A stretch of 64,000 bases of DNA, from contig NZ_CP162142.1 in the NCBI RefSeq assembly GCF_040833965.1, forward strand, positions 2,443,001 through 2,507,000. The letters run 5' to 3'. Positions 20,590 through 30,952 of this stretch are shown piece after piece; position 1 is the first letter of the stretch; each line of letters begins with the position of its first letter. The notes below the pieces were generated by a model. It did not search any database. It saw only the letters and a list, made by a program, of their open reading frames with translations, and was not told the DNA's origin. This DNA comes from Leptospira sp. WS39.C2. GTDB lineage: Bacteria > Spirochaetota > Leptospiria > Leptospirales > Leptospiraceae. A program made the translations under genes and the position numbers.

Positions 20590-21972
20590 CCCTTCCATCA
20601 AATCCATTTGTACGAGATTGGCTCAAGGCTTTTTTGTGGAAAAAAAGGGAAACCGCTCCAATTGGTTTTGGATGGACTACATAAAACTGATCCCTTTTGT
20701 TGGGCCGATGAAATTTGGCTTATGGGTGTTTGGAAAAATAGTCCAAGTTCCCAGAAGATCGCTCGGTCCATGCCAGAACTTCAACCAGGATACCAATTTG
20801 TTAAATCAAATTTAGAACAGAGTGATGTTTATGGCTCACCTTATTCCATATATGAGTATTCACCAGATCCCTTGGTTACCGACCAATTGGATCTACGAGA
20901 AATTTGTGATTGGTTCCACTCCCATCATAAAAAATTAATTCTAGATTTTGTTCCAAACCATCTGGCAATCGATTCTCCAATCGTTTCTCAAAATCCCGAT
21001 TTATTCTTAAAAGTAGATCCCAATGAAATTGGAAAAAATTCATTTTTACACCCCAATGGATTTTGGTATTCACATGGAAAAGATCCTTATTTTGATGGTT
21101 GGACAGATACAATACAATGGGACTTTTCAAATCCAGAAGTAGAAGAATACCATATCAATATCCTAAGATCAATCGCCAAACAATGTGATGGTGTTCGATG
21201 TGATATGGCCATGTTACCTTTACCAGAAGTATTTAAAAAAACACATGGCAAACTTTCCGTTTATGACTGGAATCGAGTCATAAAAACTATCAAACAAGAA
21301 TTTCATGGTTTTAAATTTTACGCAGAAGTGTATTGGGGATTAGAAAATACATTACAATTTCTTGGATTTGATGCAACTTATGATAAATCATTATTCGATG
21401 AAATGTTAATGGGTAATTTAACGATGATTGCAAACTCGATCATGAATAACTCAAATCTTCATAACATACGTTTTTTAGAAAATCACGATGAAAATAGAGC
21501 AAAACATAACTTTGGTGATAAGTCTCATACTTATTTTAGCCTATTATCAGCAACTCCAAATATAATTCTATTCCATGATGGACAAAACCTTGGACACAGT
21601 AAAAAAGTTCCGGTTCAGATGATACAAATAGATGAAGAACCTGTTGATTTTGCCACAAATTCATTTTATAATCGAGCATTTACAACCATCTCAAAACGCT
21701 CGAATAAACTCGAGTATATTGATTTGCAATATTTTGAATTCAATCACTTACCAATTTTTGCGAGGAAAATCATTTCCGATTTTCATGTAGAACTTATCCT
21801 TTGGAATCACAATTCGATAGAAAGTTCAGGTTGGATCCAATATGAGGATGGAATTTTTTTTAAAGATGAGTTAATAGATATTGTCACTGGTGAAATTTAT
21901 ACACAAATGAAAAAAAAGGAAGGTTTGTATTTCAAACTAAACCCCAACCAATTGCAATGGTTTATTTTTTAA
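20581..21972 (+). CDS. GH13 alpha-amylase family enzyme, cytoplasmic
   Basis: A 463-residue glycoside hydrolase family 13 protein. All catalytic elements are present: region I LDFVPNH (about 121-127), nucleophile D208 in DGVRCDMAM, acid/base E249 in FYAEVYW, and D303 in FLENHDENR. GSPYSIYEY near 85-93 is also typical. There is no signal peptide, so it works on internal alpha-glucans or oligosaccharides; hydrolase or transferase specificity cannot be read. Its ATG lies inside the 5' end of the divergent lipoprotein gene. It ends tail-to-tail with rel, overlapping by 11 bases. Confidence 0.88.
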   Translation: MKHPFHQIHLYEIGSRLFCGKKGKPLQLVLDGLHKTDPFCWADEIWLMGVWKNSPSSQKIARSMPELQPGYQFVKSNLEQSDVYGSPYSIYEYSPDPLVTDQLDLREICDWFHSHHKKLILDFVPNHLAIDSPIVSQNPDLFLKVDPNEIGKNSFLHPNGFWYSHGKDPYFDGWTDTIQWDFSNPEVEEYHINILRSIAKQCDGVRCDMAMLPLPEVFKKTHGKLSVYDWNRVIKTIKQEFHGFKFYAEVYWGLENTLQFLGFDATYDKSLFDEMLMGNLTMIANSIMNNSNLHNIRFLENHDENRAKHNFGDKSHTYFSLLSATPNIILFHDGQNLGHSKKVPVQMIQIDEEPVDFATNSFYNRAFTTISKRSNKLEYIDLQYFEFNHLPIFARKIISDFHVELILWNHNSIESSGWIQYEDGIFFKDELIDIVTGEIYTQMKKKEGLYFKLNPNQLQWFIF

Positions 21973-24016
21973 CCCTTTCTGCAAAAACAACACCTTGTAT
22001 CATTCTTAAGTTTTCTAAAATTTCCTTTAGTTGGTCCAAATGATCGACTTCTAACATAAATTTGGCGGTCAGAGTTCCATTAGGATGGGATGAAGCACCT
22101 GCTTCCAATATATTCGTTTCTGTACTCGAAATAGATTCCACCATGGATAAATAAATACCCTGTACATCTTTTGCACGCACTTCGATTTGTATGGGGATTG
22201 GTTCCCCTGGTCCTTCCCAACGTACAGGAATTGTTTTCATCCACTCCAATTGTTTTGTTGCGGTTGTGCAGTCTTTTTTGTGTACACTCACACCCCTGCC
22301 CCGAGTGATAAAACCAATGATTTCATCTCCTGGTATCGGCGTACAACAAGAGGCAACTCGAACAGGAACATCATTCCAACCTGCAACAGAAATCCCAAAC
22401 TCTTTAGTTTCTTCTTGGTTGTGATTGGGTTTTACTTGTTTTTTGATTTTTACTTTTTTGATTTCTTTGATGGTATTTTCATCAAAAATTGGATTGGAAG
22501 CTTCTAAAACAGATCCAATGGTTTCTTTTTGAGAATCTTCTTGGAGTTTGCGAAAATAAGCACGTAACTTCTGTCTGGCGCCAGATGTTTTCACAATCCT
22601 TAGCCATATCGGGGATGGTTTTGAATTTTTTTCTGTAATGATTTCAACTTGGTCACCCGACTTAAGTTCCGTACGAAGTGTAACCATACGACCATTTACT
22701 TTACCACCCCTTGCATGTAGACCGACATCCGTATGGATGCGAAATGCATAGTCTAATACCGTGGCCCCTTTTGGCATTTCTATGATTTCACCTTTTGGAG
22801 TGAACACAAACACTTCATCTTCATGAAGGTCGTACTGAAGTTCTTCCATAAACTCTTTAGAGTCTAAACTAGGATCTTGCCAGGATTTGAGAATCTCCAA
22901 CCACTTCATACGGAAGGCGTTTTCGACTCCATTTTGTAAAATCACAGAGGAACGAGATAAGTTTGTAGATTCTTTATATGCCCAGTGTGCAGCGACTCCA
23001 TTTTCTGCTATGGCATTCATTTCTTTGGTCCGGATTTGAACTTCCATAGGACGACCATCTGGCCCAAAAACAGTGGTGTGCAATGATTGGTAAAGGTTAG
23101 TTTTTGGAGTGGCGATATAATCCTTAAACCTACCTGGGATAGGAGTCCATAGAGTATGTACAATGCCTAAAACTCCGTAACAATCTTTGATTTCATTGGC
23201 AATGATTCGAACTGCACGTAAGTCAAATATTTCCGAAAAAGATTTTTCTTTTGTTACCATCTTTCGGTATATCGAATAAAAGTGTTTAGCCCTTCCATCG
23301 ATCCTAGCATCAATACTAATCTCAGCTAACCTTTGTTTTAGTATGATTTTGATTTTTTCAATATATTCGTCACGTTCGGATTTTTTAGCGGAAACTCTTT
23401 TTTTGATTTCCTGATACTCTTCTGGGTGTAAAGATTGGAATGCTAAATCTTCCAGCTCAAATTTTACTTTATAAACACCTAATCGACCAGCAATGGGAGC
23501 ATATAGGGATAAAACTTCTTTTGCTATGCGTTTTTGTTTTTCTTCCGGTTGGAATTTAAGTGTTCGAACATTATGAGTTTTGTCAGCCAATTTGATGAGC
23601 ATAACTCTCACATCTTTAATGGTTGCAAGTAACATCTTACGTATGTTTTCGGCTGCTTCCGTTTCTTTCGATTGTGATTTGATTTCTGAGATTTTTGTTA
23701 CACCCTCTACCAGAGCTGCGATATCTTCTCCAAATTCACGAGCCATATCTTCTTTCGAATAACTTGTATCTTCGACAACATCATGGAGTAATCCTGCGGC
23801 TATGGCTCTTTCATCCAACCCCAATTCATCCAATACAGAAGCAACATTCATCGGATGGATGATATATGGTTCTCCAGAAAGTCTTTTTTGACCTTCATGC
23901 ATTTTATCAGCAATAGAATATGCTTTTTCTACAAATTGTGCTTTTTCAGGACCTAGTCTTTTATGGACTGCATCAAATAACTCTTGTTTGTCTTTTATGT
24001 CCTGATAGAGTCCCAT
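21962..24016 (-). CDS. rel: Bifunctional (p)ppGpp synthetase/hydrolase (Rel/SpoT)
   Basis: A 684-residue long RSH protein with the complete domain order: HD hydrolase (about 25-150, with GLLHDVVEDT), synthetase (about 230-345, with YSIYRKM, DLRAVRII and YQSLHTTVFG), TGS (about 385-445, with VFVFTPKGEIIEMPKG) and a C-terminal ACT domain. Intact HD and synthetase motifs suggest both activities, making and breaking the stringent-response alarmone. It is probably the main RSH enzyme of the cell. Its ATG shares bases with the nadC stop (TAATG), so the two are coupled. Confidence 0.95.
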   Translation of the reverse strand: MGLYQDIKDKQELFDAVHKRLGPEKAQFVEKAYSIADKMHEGQKRLSGEPYIIHPMNVASVLDELGLDERAIAAGLLHDVVEDTSYSKEDMAREFGEDIAALVEGVTKISEIKSQSKETEAAENIRKMLLATIKDVRVMLIKLADKTHNVRTLKFQPEEKQKRIAKEVLSLYAPIAGRLGVYKVKFELEDLAFQSLHPEEYQEIKKRVSAKKSERDEYIEKIKIILKQRLAEISIDARIDGRAKHFYSIYRKMVTKEKSFSEIFDLRAVRIIANEIKDCYGVLGIVHTLWTPIPGRFKDYIATPKTNLYQSLHTTVFGPDGRPMEVQIRTKEMNAIAENGVAAHWAYKESTNLSRSSVILQNGVENAFRMKWLEILKSWQDPSLDSKEFMEELQYDLHEDEVFVFTPKGEIIEMPKGATVLDYAFRIHTDVGLHARGGKVNGRMVTLRTELKSGDQVEIITEKNSKPSPIWLRIVKTSGARQKLRAYFRKLQEDSQKETIGSVLEASNPIFDENTIKEIKKVKIKKQVKPNHNQEETKEFGISVAGWNDVPVRVASCCTPIPGDEIIGFITRGRGVSVHKKDCTTATKQLEWMKTIPVRWEGPGEPIPIQIEVRAKDVQGIYLSMVESISSTETNILEAGASSHPNGTLTAKFMLEVDHLDQLKEILENLRMIQGVVFAERVKK

Positions 24017-24879
24017 TATTTTATATCCAAACTAATATCCAAAAATTTTACCGTATGTGTCAAATACCCCATACTGACCCCGATGCCATCAAACTTTGAT
24101 AAAAAATTCAATTTCTCTGGTGTGATACCTCCCGAACATTCAATTCGAATTCCAGGTGCTTTCTCTTTTAAAATTTGAATCGCTTTTTCAGTATCAAGAT
24201 CTGAAAAATTATCTAATAAGATGATATCTGGTTTTGCAAAAATAGCATCGTTTAATTGATCAAGCCCATCAATTTCCAATTCAATTTTTTTCCCAGGATT
24301 TTTATCCCGTACCATTTGTACGGCAGTTTGGATTGAACCAGCTTTTGAAATATGATTGTCCTTTAGCATAGCCATCTCAGATAAATTCAATCTGTGATTG
24401 GCACCACCACCAGTATACACAGCATATTTTGCAAGTTTCCGGTATCCAGGTAGAGTTTTTCTTGTATCAAGGATGAGCAGGTTTGGAAATTGTTTTACGA
24501 CTCGGTTTGCATTTGTAGCAATTCCAGATAGATACTGAATGAAGTTGAGTAAGATTCTTTCCATCTTCAAAATGCCAACGAGTGAACCTTTTAACTCTCC
24601 TATAACAGTTCCTTTGTTCAGTAAAGCACCATCTTCCAAAAAATTTGTCCAAGTTACGTCAGTTTTTGTTTTTTGAATGAGGCAAGGGATCACGGCAAGA
24701 CCGCAGAGGATCCCTTCTTCTTTTGCTACCAACGAAGCAATGCATGTTTCCTCTTTTGAAAACAAAGTATCTGTTGTGATGTCACCAATAGGTAAGTCCT
24801 CTTCCAAAGCTAGTTGGACTAAGGTATCAAAGTCTTTTTCTGTGATCGAAGTTACGGGAGTTGTATATCCGCGGTTCAT
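24016..24879 (-). CDS. nadC: Nicotinate-nucleotide pyrophosphorylase (quinolinate PRTase)
   Basis: A 287-residue enzyme that converts quinolinate and PRPP to nicotinate mononucleotide in de novo NAD synthesis. Signatures include EEDLPIGDITTD, the substrate-binding LDTRKTLPGYRKLAKYAV with GGGANHR, KDNHI, and IELEIDGLDQ. ECSGGITPEKL near the C-terminus is also typical. Length is normal. It is immediately upstream of rel with overlapping stop and start codons and follows the terminator of the LysM lipoprotein gene. Confidence 0.94.
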   Translation of the reverse strand: MNRGYTTPVTSITEKDFDTLVQLALEEDLPIGDITTDTLFSKEETCIASLVAKEEGILCGLAVIPCLIQKTKTDVTWTNFLEDGALLNKGTVIGELKGSLVGILKMERILLNFIQYLSGIATNANRVVKQFPNLLILDTRKTLPGYRKLAKYAVYTGGGANHRLNLSEMAMLKDNHISKAGSIQTAVQMVRDKNPGKKIELEIDGLDQLNDAIFAKPDIILLDNFSDLDTEKAIQILKEKAPGIRIECSGGITPEKLNFLSKFDGIGVSMGYLTHTVKFLDISLDIK

Positions 24880-24899
24880 ATATACCCTATATTTTAGAC

Positions 24900-24932
24900 A
24901 AAAAAAAAGCTGCCCTTACGACAGCTTTTTTT
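24900..24932 (-). terminator. Intrinsic terminator after the LysM lipoprotein gene
   Basis: AAAAGCTG (24905-24912) pairs with CAGCTTTT (24922-24929) around a nine-base loop, with A and T runs on both sides. On the minus strand it ends the LysM gene; its symmetry would let it work on either strand. Confidence 0.8.
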
Positions 24933-24951
24933 CCCTTCACCTAAACAATGT

Positions 24952-26349
24952 TTATTGTGTAGGAGCTTTCCCGATTTTTCCCGTTTTTGGTGGGATATTG
25001 AGTTTTTGTTTTGGATAAATTAGATTTTTGTTGCGGATAGTTTTACGATTCGCTTCAAAAATACGTGGCCAGAGTTTCGCATCACTATAGATGTCTTCAC
25101 GGTCAGCAATTCTCCAAAGGCAATCAGTTGGATTCGATTTTTCAACTGTATAACGTTTCCAACCACCAGACAATTCTTCTACTTGAGATGAAGTTGTTTT
25201 TGGTTCTTTTGATTCAGAAGTTGTTTCTTCTGATTCAACAGTTTTTCGATCTTTTTTCGCAACTGTGTTTTTGCCTTTCATAGTTTCGATTTGGTCAATA
25301 GAAATTTCTGCCAAACGAATTGCTTCTTCTGATTGGGCAATCGAATCTTCGAACTTATCTTGTTCTAAAAGATTACCAGAGGCTTGTAGAGATTCGTTAG
25401 ATGCTCCAAGATTCTCTTGTGTGCTTGCATAAGATTCTTTTGCATTCGACTTGAGATAGGTTTCGGCATTCAATTCACCAAACCGAAGGTTTGCATCTTC
25501 TACAACTTCTTTAGCTTGCGCATTGCGGTTTTTGGCGTGGTCTTTGATAGAATCTTGTAATAAAGAAGCAGAAGCAAGGCGAGCTGTTTTGATTTTTTCA
25601 TCTGCAGATTTTAATCTACCAGCTTGGATGTCTTCTCTTGCGGAAGCGATCCTAGCTTTTTCTTCTTCAATCGCAGGGTTTCCTGATTTTGAATAAGACG
25701 CAGCTTTATCGAGTAATACATCCACTTCATCAGCAGATTTTACAAGAGCACCACCAGATTTTTCTAGAGCTACTTTTTTTGCATCAGAACTGATTTTAGA
25801 TGCTTCTTGGAAATGATTGTGAGCATCTTCATATTCTTGTAAGGCAACAGTTCGTTTTAATTCTTTTGCAGTTTCATCTTTATCTTCCCGAAGGTAAGAA
25901 GCAAGGCTTGCATCCGCTTGGGCTAATTTAGTTTCCCCAGCATCTCTTGCGCTAATCGCTTTTTTGTATTCTTCCGGAGTGTATTCCGCAGCGTAAGCTT
26001 CATCTGCTGCATCAATTGCAGTCACTGCTTCTTCTCGAGATTTTGCAGCTAACTTAGGCAATGTTTTTTCTAATGCATCGTAAGCTTTAGAAATAGCATA
26101 ATCAGCACTCTTTTTTGCATCAGAAGCTTTTTCTTCTGAAGCAAAATCATTTGCTGATACTAAACTTTTTTTTGCTTCGCCGTATTCTTCAGCGGCATAT
26201 TCTTCTGCAGAAAGTCTTTCAGCTCTTTCCACTTGTAATTTTGCTAATGCAAGTTCTTTCAGCGGCATTTCTTGTGCACAGTTTACAAAACCTGCAGAGA
26301 ACAATACCAAAGCGGAGAGAAAGACAGATGCCTTTTTCTTTTTTAACAT
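24952..26349 (-). CDS. LysM-domain lipoprotein with long Ala/Glu/Lys helical region
   Basis: A 465-residue lipoprotein from the ATG at 26349, which has AAGGAG six bases upstream. The signal peptide ends in a spirochaete-type lipobox (SAGFVNC). Residues from about 25 to 380 are a very Ala/Glu/Ser/Lys-rich helical region with repeated AEEY, SAKDA-like and EYKKA units. The C-terminus is a LysM domain (CLWRIADREDIYSDAKLWPR, then NLIYPKQKLNIPP), which binds peptidoglycan. It probably links a membrane to the wall or spaces the periplasm. The upstream neighbour is a STAS protein. Confidence 0.82.
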   Translation of the reverse strand: MLKKKKASVFLSALVLFSAGFVNCAQEMPLKELALAKLQVERAERLSAEEYAAEEYGEAKKSLVSANDFASEEKASDAKKSADYAISKAYDALEKTLPKLAAKSREEAVTAIDAADEAYAAEYTPEEYKKAISARDAGETKLAQADASLASYLREDKDETAKELKRTVALQEYEDAHNHFQEASKISSDAKKVALEKSGGALVKSADEVDVLLDKAASYSKSGNPAIEEEKARIASAREDIQAGRLKSADEKIKTARLASASLLQDSIKDHAKNRNAQAKEVVEDANLRFGELNAETYLKSNAKESYASTQENLGASNESLQASGNLLEQDKFEDSIAQSEEAIRLAEISIDQIETMKGKNTVAKKDRKTVESEETTSESKEPKTTSSQVEELSGGWKRYTVEKSNPTDCLWRIADREDIYSDAKLWPRIFEANRKTIRNKNLIYPKQKLNIPPKTGKIGKAPTQ

Positions 26350-26415
26350 AACAAACTCCTTAATGTTTGGTAGGGGGGTATGTAAAAGAGAGAAGCGCAA
26401 AATACGCTCCCTCTT

Positions 26416-26751
26416 TTATTTGAAAGCAGTGACTGCTTCGTCTTCGCTATCGAAAATTTCAAAAAATGAAGTCAACTTAGTGAGTTCAAATACCTTACGA
26501 ACAGAACCTGCTACGTTGATGATTTTTAAACCACCTTGGTATTTTTTCAGGTTGGACAAACTTGAAATTAAAGCTCCAATTCCGGAAGAGTCGATGTAAG
26601 ATACCTTCTCGAGATTGATGACGATGCAATACTTTTGTTCTTCGATCAATTTGGCGATTACATCCTTGATCTCAGGCGCGTTATAAAGGTCGATTTCCCC
26701 GTTAATATCGAGTACTACGATTTTATCTTTTTCCCTTCTGGTGATTTCCAT
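26416..26751 (-). CDS. STAS-domain anti-sigma-factor antagonist
   Basis: A 111-residue single STAS domain of the SpoIIAA/RsbV type. The phosphorylatable serine is S55 in YIDSSGIGAL. Such proteins are switched by an anti-sigma kinase of the RsbW type and by PP2C phosphatases. A RsbW-like protein is encoded at 52660-53091, but far away, so partnership is only possible. It lies between tgt and the LysM gene on the same strand. Confidence 0.88.
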   Translation of the reverse strand: MEITRREKDKIVVLDINGEIDLYNAPEIKDVIAKLIEEQKYCIVINLEKVSYIDSSGIGALISSLSNLKKYQGGLKIINVAGSVRKVFELTKLTSFFEIFDSEDEAVTAFK

Positions 26752-26844
26752 GTGTGTCTAGAGACTCCTCAATGAAGCTACAATCAATGTAGAAATGACG
26801 GTACAATTGCATTCAAAAAAAATGGGTACGTCAACCTAATAATT

Positions 26845-27960
26845 TTAGCTACCAAACAAATTTTTCCAATGGTCATAAAAAGGGCGAAAATTGCCTATTT
26901 CAATAGACTTTCGCATCTTTTCCATGAAGCTTTGCATAAAAAATAAATTATGGTAGGTGGATAAGGAAAAAGCCGTTAATTCCTTAACTTTATGTAAGTG
27001 CCGAATGTAACCAAGACTATACGTTTTACATACTTTACATTCACATTCAGGATCAATTGCTGAATCACTCAATCGATGGGTTTCATTTCGAAGATTGATT
27101 TTGCCTTTTGAAGTGAAAACTTGCCCATTCCGAGCATTCCTTGTTGGCAAAACACAGTCAAACATATCAATCCCGTTTTTGACTCCTTCAAGAATGTCCA
27201 CAACAGTTCCAACCCCCATTAGGTAACGTGGCCTAGCTTTGTCCAAATGGGGAGCCATACATTCTAAAATGCGAATGTATTCTGGCCTTGGTTCCCCTAC
27301 ACTGAGGCCACCAATTGCAATCCCTGGAAAAGGAATGTTCTGAAGGGTTTCTAAGCTCCTTAGGCGTAAGGATTCGTTCACTCCCCCTTGTACGATTGGG
27401 AATACATTTTGCCCACCTGGATTTTCCATCCAATACTGGTATGATTCTTTGGCCCAACGGTGGGTACGATCCAAAGCGAGTTCCAACCGTTTGGTATCAC
27501 TACCATAGGGAGCACAATCATCGAGCACCATCATGATGTCAGATCCAATGGACCTTTGCATATCAATGACGGAAGCAGGAGTGAATTTATGATAACTGCC
27601 ATCGATATGCGATTGGAATCGAACTCCGTCATCTTCAAATTTAAAGAGACTAGCCAAACTAAAGACCTGGAAACCTCCGGAATCAGTGAGTAAGGCTTTT
27701 TTGTAAGACATGAATTTTTTTAAGCCACCAAAATGATCAAATACCTCTTTTCCTGGTTTTAAATAAAGATGGTAAGTATTGGCAAGGATTAAGTTGTAAC
27801 CCAGTTCATTGATGTCTTCGGAGGTGAGAGACTTGATACTACCACGAGTCCCCACGGGCATAAAGATTGGTGTTTGGATTGTGATTCCATTTAGAGTTAA
27901 AGTGCCGGTCCTTGCATAAGAACCGGTATCATACGTCCCTTCTTTAAAAATAGAAGACAC
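26845..27960 (-). CDS. tgt: tRNA-guanine transglycosylase
   Basis: A 371-residue enzyme that exchanges G34 for preQ1 in tRNAs with GUN anticodons. Evidence includes [25 protein letters not shown], the catalytic Asp in [23 protein letters not shown], the second catalytic Asp in [17 protein letters not shown], and the zinc ligands CECKVC with a downstream His. It begins with GTG whose G is shared with the fur stop (TAGTG). Confidence 0.95.
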   Translation of the reverse strand: MSSIFKEGTYDTGSYARTGTLTLNGITIQTPIFMPVGTRGSIKSLTSEDINELGYNLILANTYHLYLKPGKEVFDHFGGLKKFMSYKKALLTDSGGFQVFSLASLFKFEDDGVRFQSHIDGSYHKFTPASVIDMQRSIGSDIMMVLDDCAPYGSDTKRLELALDRTHRWAKESYQYWMENPGGQNVFPIVQGGVNESLRLRSLETLQNIPFPGIAIGGLSVGEPRPEYIRILECMAPHLDKARPRYLMGVGTVVDILEGVKNGIDMFDCVLPTRNARNGQVFTSKGKINLRNETHRLSDSAIDPECECKVCKTYSLGYIRHLHKVKELTAFSLSTYHNLFFMQSFMEKMRKSIEIGNFRPFYDHWKNLFGS

Positions 27961-28439
27961 TATTTTTTGTTTTTATGTTCACAAGTTGCAAAGTTTAAAC
28001 AATTACCAAATATATTCAAACTATGCCCTGTGATGGTAAATCCATTCTCTGATGCAGCTTTGTTTTGTAGCTCCTCAATCCTTTCATCGATGAATTCTAC
28101 AATCCTTCCACATTGCATACATATAATATGATCATGGTGTTCATGGCCAATGATATGTTCGTAATATTTATAATCCTTTCCAAAGTCATGTTCTTCGAGG
28201 AGTCCAGCCTCCACCATTATCGCTAAAATTCTGTAAATGGTTGCTTTGGAGATTCTGTCTTTATTGTCTTTTAGTTCGTCGAGCAAACCTTCTGCAGTAA
28301 AATGGTTATGAGAAGAAAAAATCTTTTGCGCAACTAACAAACGTTGGTTCGTTATTTTTAAACCTTTTTCTTTAAGATACTCTTCAAATGCGAGCATCTC
28401 TTTTTTTGTGTCTTCTTGGGAAATAGGATCGTTTTGCAA
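27960..28439 (-). CDS. Fur-family transcriptional regulator
   Basis: A 159-residue regulator with an N-terminal winged helix (about 20-85, [18 protein letters not shown]) and a metal-binding dimer domain. Metal ligands are seen in [18 protein letters not shown], with a CxxC zinc pair. The second Cys pair near the C-terminus is CLNFATC, with wider spacing than the usual CxxC. It could be Fur, PerR or Zur type; the sequence alone does not decide. It is upstream of and coupled to tgt. Confidence 0.85.
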   Translation of the reverse strand: MQNDPISQEDTKKEMLAFEEYLKEKGLKITNQRLLVAQKIFSSHNHFTAEGLLDELKDNKDRISKATIYRILAIMVEAGLLEEHDFGKDYKYYEHIIGHEHHDHIICMQCGRIVEFIDERIEELQNKAASENGFTITGHSLNIFGNCLNFATCEHKNKK

Positions 28440-28464
28440 GGGTTAAATCTCCTAAAATTATACC

Positions 28465-29016
28465 TTAATTCAATACACCAGAAAGTGAATAATACCAAGC
28501 TCTTTCTGCTTCTTCGGCAATACGAAGAGCCATTACGCGTAACAAACGATTTTGCGCTTCCAATTCTGATTCACGATATCCAATTTGCGTAGAAAAATGA
28601 ACCCTACCCGGGATCTCACTTCGCTCCATCGGTATTTTGGCTCCTGTTTCTGCTTCAACAATTTCCACTCGGGTGACCACAAACAATTCAGAAGTGATGT
28701 GTTGGTCCGCCAAGTCCATGAGATCCCCCACCTTTTGGTAGTGGACAATCTCAGCATACAATCGGTATTTCGCGAGAGTTTTCTCACGAGTGGTAATGAA
28801 CCTCCCCCTTCTGTCAACCTCTTCCATAATCATTTGGGTGAGGCGAGTGTGCATTCCTGGAGAGTAGGTATTATTTCGCACGTTTTGAATGTAAATCAGT
28901 CGCTTGGAATCAGGGACCGGAACCCCATCGATTTTTGGCGGCCGGCCCGGTTCCTTAAAGAGAAAAGAACATCCTGAGACTACAAAGGACAATATTATGA
29001 GAACAACTTGTTTCAT
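28465..29016 (-). CDS. lptE: LptE-like LPS-assembly lipoprotein
   Basis: A 183-residue lipoprotein with signal MKQVVLIILSFVVSGC (lipobox VSGC). The body fits the LptE family: a predicted strand (RLIYIQNVRNNTYSPGMHTRL), a helix with the motif EEVDRRGRF and a paired strand region (AKYRLYAEIVHYQKVG), ending in an amphipathic helix. LptE plugs the LptD barrel that places LPS in the outer membrane. Similarity is structural in pattern rather than strong in identity. It heads the fur-tgt-STAS group. Confidence 0.7.
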   Translation of the reverse strand: MKQVVLIILSFVVSGCSFLFKEPGRPPKIDGVPVPDSKRLIYIQNVRNNTYSPGMHTRLTQMIMEEVDRRGRFITTREKTLAKYRLYAEIVHYQKVGDLMDLADQHITSELFVVTRVEIVEAETGAKIPMERSEIPGRVHFSTQIGYRESELEAQNRLLRVMALRIAEEAERAWYYSLSGVLN

Positions 29017-29122
29017 GGGAATTTGTTCCCTGTCATACTAGGTCCTAAGTCTAGTTTGTCAAGGGAATCGAATTGAACGAGAATTTCTTCGCTCCCAAGG
29101 AAAGGCATGACAAAGGAAGCGG

Positions 29123-30952
29123 ATGGATTCAACTTTTCCTATGCGGCCAACAAAGTTTTGTATTCCTTTCCTTTGTTTTTTCCTTTTGACACCCATCTTA
29201 ATTGCAGATTCCAAAATACCAGAAATTCCTCACTCGGAAGTTGGATTCCCTTTACCATATTTTTCTCCGGTATCTGGAACATTTGCAGAAATCCGAAATC
29301 ACAATTTACATTTAGGATCTGACTTTAAATCGTATGGTTTAAATGGGCATAATATCCTTGCCACATTTGATGGTTATGTGGAAGAGATTAGTTATTCAAA
29401 AACGGGATATGGTTTATCTCTCAATTTATATAACCCAAAATACAAAATCAAATCTAAATATGCCCACTTACACTCCTTTGGTGGAACTCTTTACGAATTA
29501 GAACTTTTACGTAGGGCACTTTTTTTAATGGGAGATCCAAGTGGTTTCCAATTAAAACTTCCACCAGGGATGTTTTCGACAAAAAAAGGTAATGCAATTG
29601 GGAAAACTGGCGAAACAGGATCAGGGCCACCCCACCTCCATTTAGAATTCCGATCTGAAAAAGGGAACATCAACCCACTTTATTTTTCTGAAATCCACCA
29701 AAAAGATACAACTCCACCTACAATCAATTCTATGTTTTTGGAGGGAGATGATTTAGAAAAACCACTCCTACTCCAAGCTAAAGAGATCGGGAAAGGTAAA
29801 TTTGAATTAACGACAGAAGCTGGAGAAAAATTTTCACAGATCCAACTAACAGGTAAGATTCGAATTCGATTGAGTGGGTATGACAAAATTCGTTCTCGAA
29901 ACAAAAACAATGTTTACGGAATGGATCTTTATGTGAATGGAAAATCTGTATTCACTAGAAACTTTGATTTTTTATCCTACGAAGACAAATCCCAAAAACA
30001 CCAATTTTACGATATCAACCGTTCTTCTTTATCACCTCCTGTTTATTTTTATCATATGTATGACCAACCAAAACTATTTAGAGAAGAAGGTTATTCTCTA
30101 GACCTTAAACAATTTCCCAAAAAAGATAAATTACAAATACAAGCTTCCTTACGTGATGCGACTGGAAACATTTCATCAGTAACATTTGAAATCATACATG
30201 ACGAACCCAAAAAAGATCAAACAACAAAACAAATTGCAAAAAAGACAGGAAACAAATACAAATCCATTGATGGAGTGATTTCAATTGATTTGACCAAATC
30301 GGAAACGTCTGGCGAAGGAAGTTTATTCATCACGGAAATTCCTGAAAAAGAAATTCCTTTTAAAATTCCCAAAGGGCTTCCACTCAAAGGTAAAATTTAC
30401 CAAGTGGAAACAAAACGAATGAGTTGGAGGGGTGAAGGCCAAGGTGAGATGATTTTAGGTTATTCCCCTTCCCTCAAAGATTCATTGTATTTTTATGATT
30501 CTTCTATTGGTAAATTCCAAGGGATCCAACCCAAACGAAAAACAAATGGTTTTAGTTTTAAGCTAACAAAGGTAGGTTATCTAATGGTATTATCGGATGA
30601 AACACCTCCCACAGTTTTCCCTATGACTTCTATTGCGAGATATATCGAACTTCCAGAAGTCAGAAACCATTGTATGGAAGAAAAGTATTATGGTTTATCC
30701 GATACAGGAAGTGGTTTTAAAACAAACGTAGAACTTCTATTAGATGGACAAATTTATCCTTATGAATATGATCCTGACCGAAGTGCCATCCGAGTTTTGA
30801 TACCGAAGAGCCTACAAAAAGAAAGGCCTTATCTTCTTTTGGAAGTTAAGGCCTCTGATTTTGCCGGAAATAGTTCCGAACCGTTTGTGGATCTAATTTC
30901 TACGAATGGATGGAGGGAAGACCTTCAGGCTTCCTGTCCAGTCATGGAATAA
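29123..30952 (+). CDS. M23 (LytM-type) metallopeptidase-domain exported protein
   Basis: A 609-residue secreted protein with signal peptide (FCIPFLCFFLLTPILIADS). Residues about 45-185 form an M23 domain with the zinc ligands H63 and D67 (HLGSD) and H173 in HLHLEF, plus H115 in KYAHLHSFGG. All catalytic residues of a LytM endopeptidase are present, so it may cut peptidoglycan cross-links. The remaining 420 residues are beta-rich with no recognised domain, possibly Ig-like, as in other spirochaete M23 proteins. It ends tail-to-tail with the GreA fusion gene, overlapping it by 28 bases. Confidence 0.83.
   Translation: MDSTFPMRPTKFCIPFLCFFLLTPILIADSKIPEIPHSEVGFPLPYFSPVSGTFAEIRNHNLHLGSDFKSYGLNGHNILATFDGYVEEISYSKTGYGLSLNLYNPKYKIKSKYAHLHSFGGTLYELELLRRALFLMGDPSGFQLKLPPGMFSTKKGNAIGKTGETGSGPPHLHLEFRSEKGNINPLYFSEIHQKDTTPPTINSMFLEGDDLEKPLLLQAKEIGKGKFELTTEAGEKFSQIQLTGKIRIRLSGYDKIRSRNKNNVYGMDLYVNGKSVFTRNFDFLSYEDKSQKHQFYDINRSSLSPPVYFYHMYDQPKLFREEGYSLDLKQFPKKDKLQIQASLRDATGNISSVTFEIIHDEPKKDQTTKQIAKKTGNKYKSIDGVISIDLTKSETSGEGSLFITEIPEKEIPFKIPKGLPLKGKIYQVETKRMSWRGEGQGEMILGYSPSLKDSLYFYDSSIGKFQGIQPKRKTNGFSFKLTKVGYLMVLSDETPPTVFPMTSIARYIELPEVRNHCMEEKYYGLSDTGSGFKTNVELLLDGQIYPYEYDPDRSAIRVLIPKSLQKERPYLLLEVKASDFAGNSSEPFVDLISTNGWREDLQASCPVME

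Noticed and set aside
25065..26351. Small plus-strand frames opposite the LysM lipoprotein gene
   Set aside because: Leu/Phe-rich complements of the Ala/Glu/Lys-rich helical region without ribosome sites.
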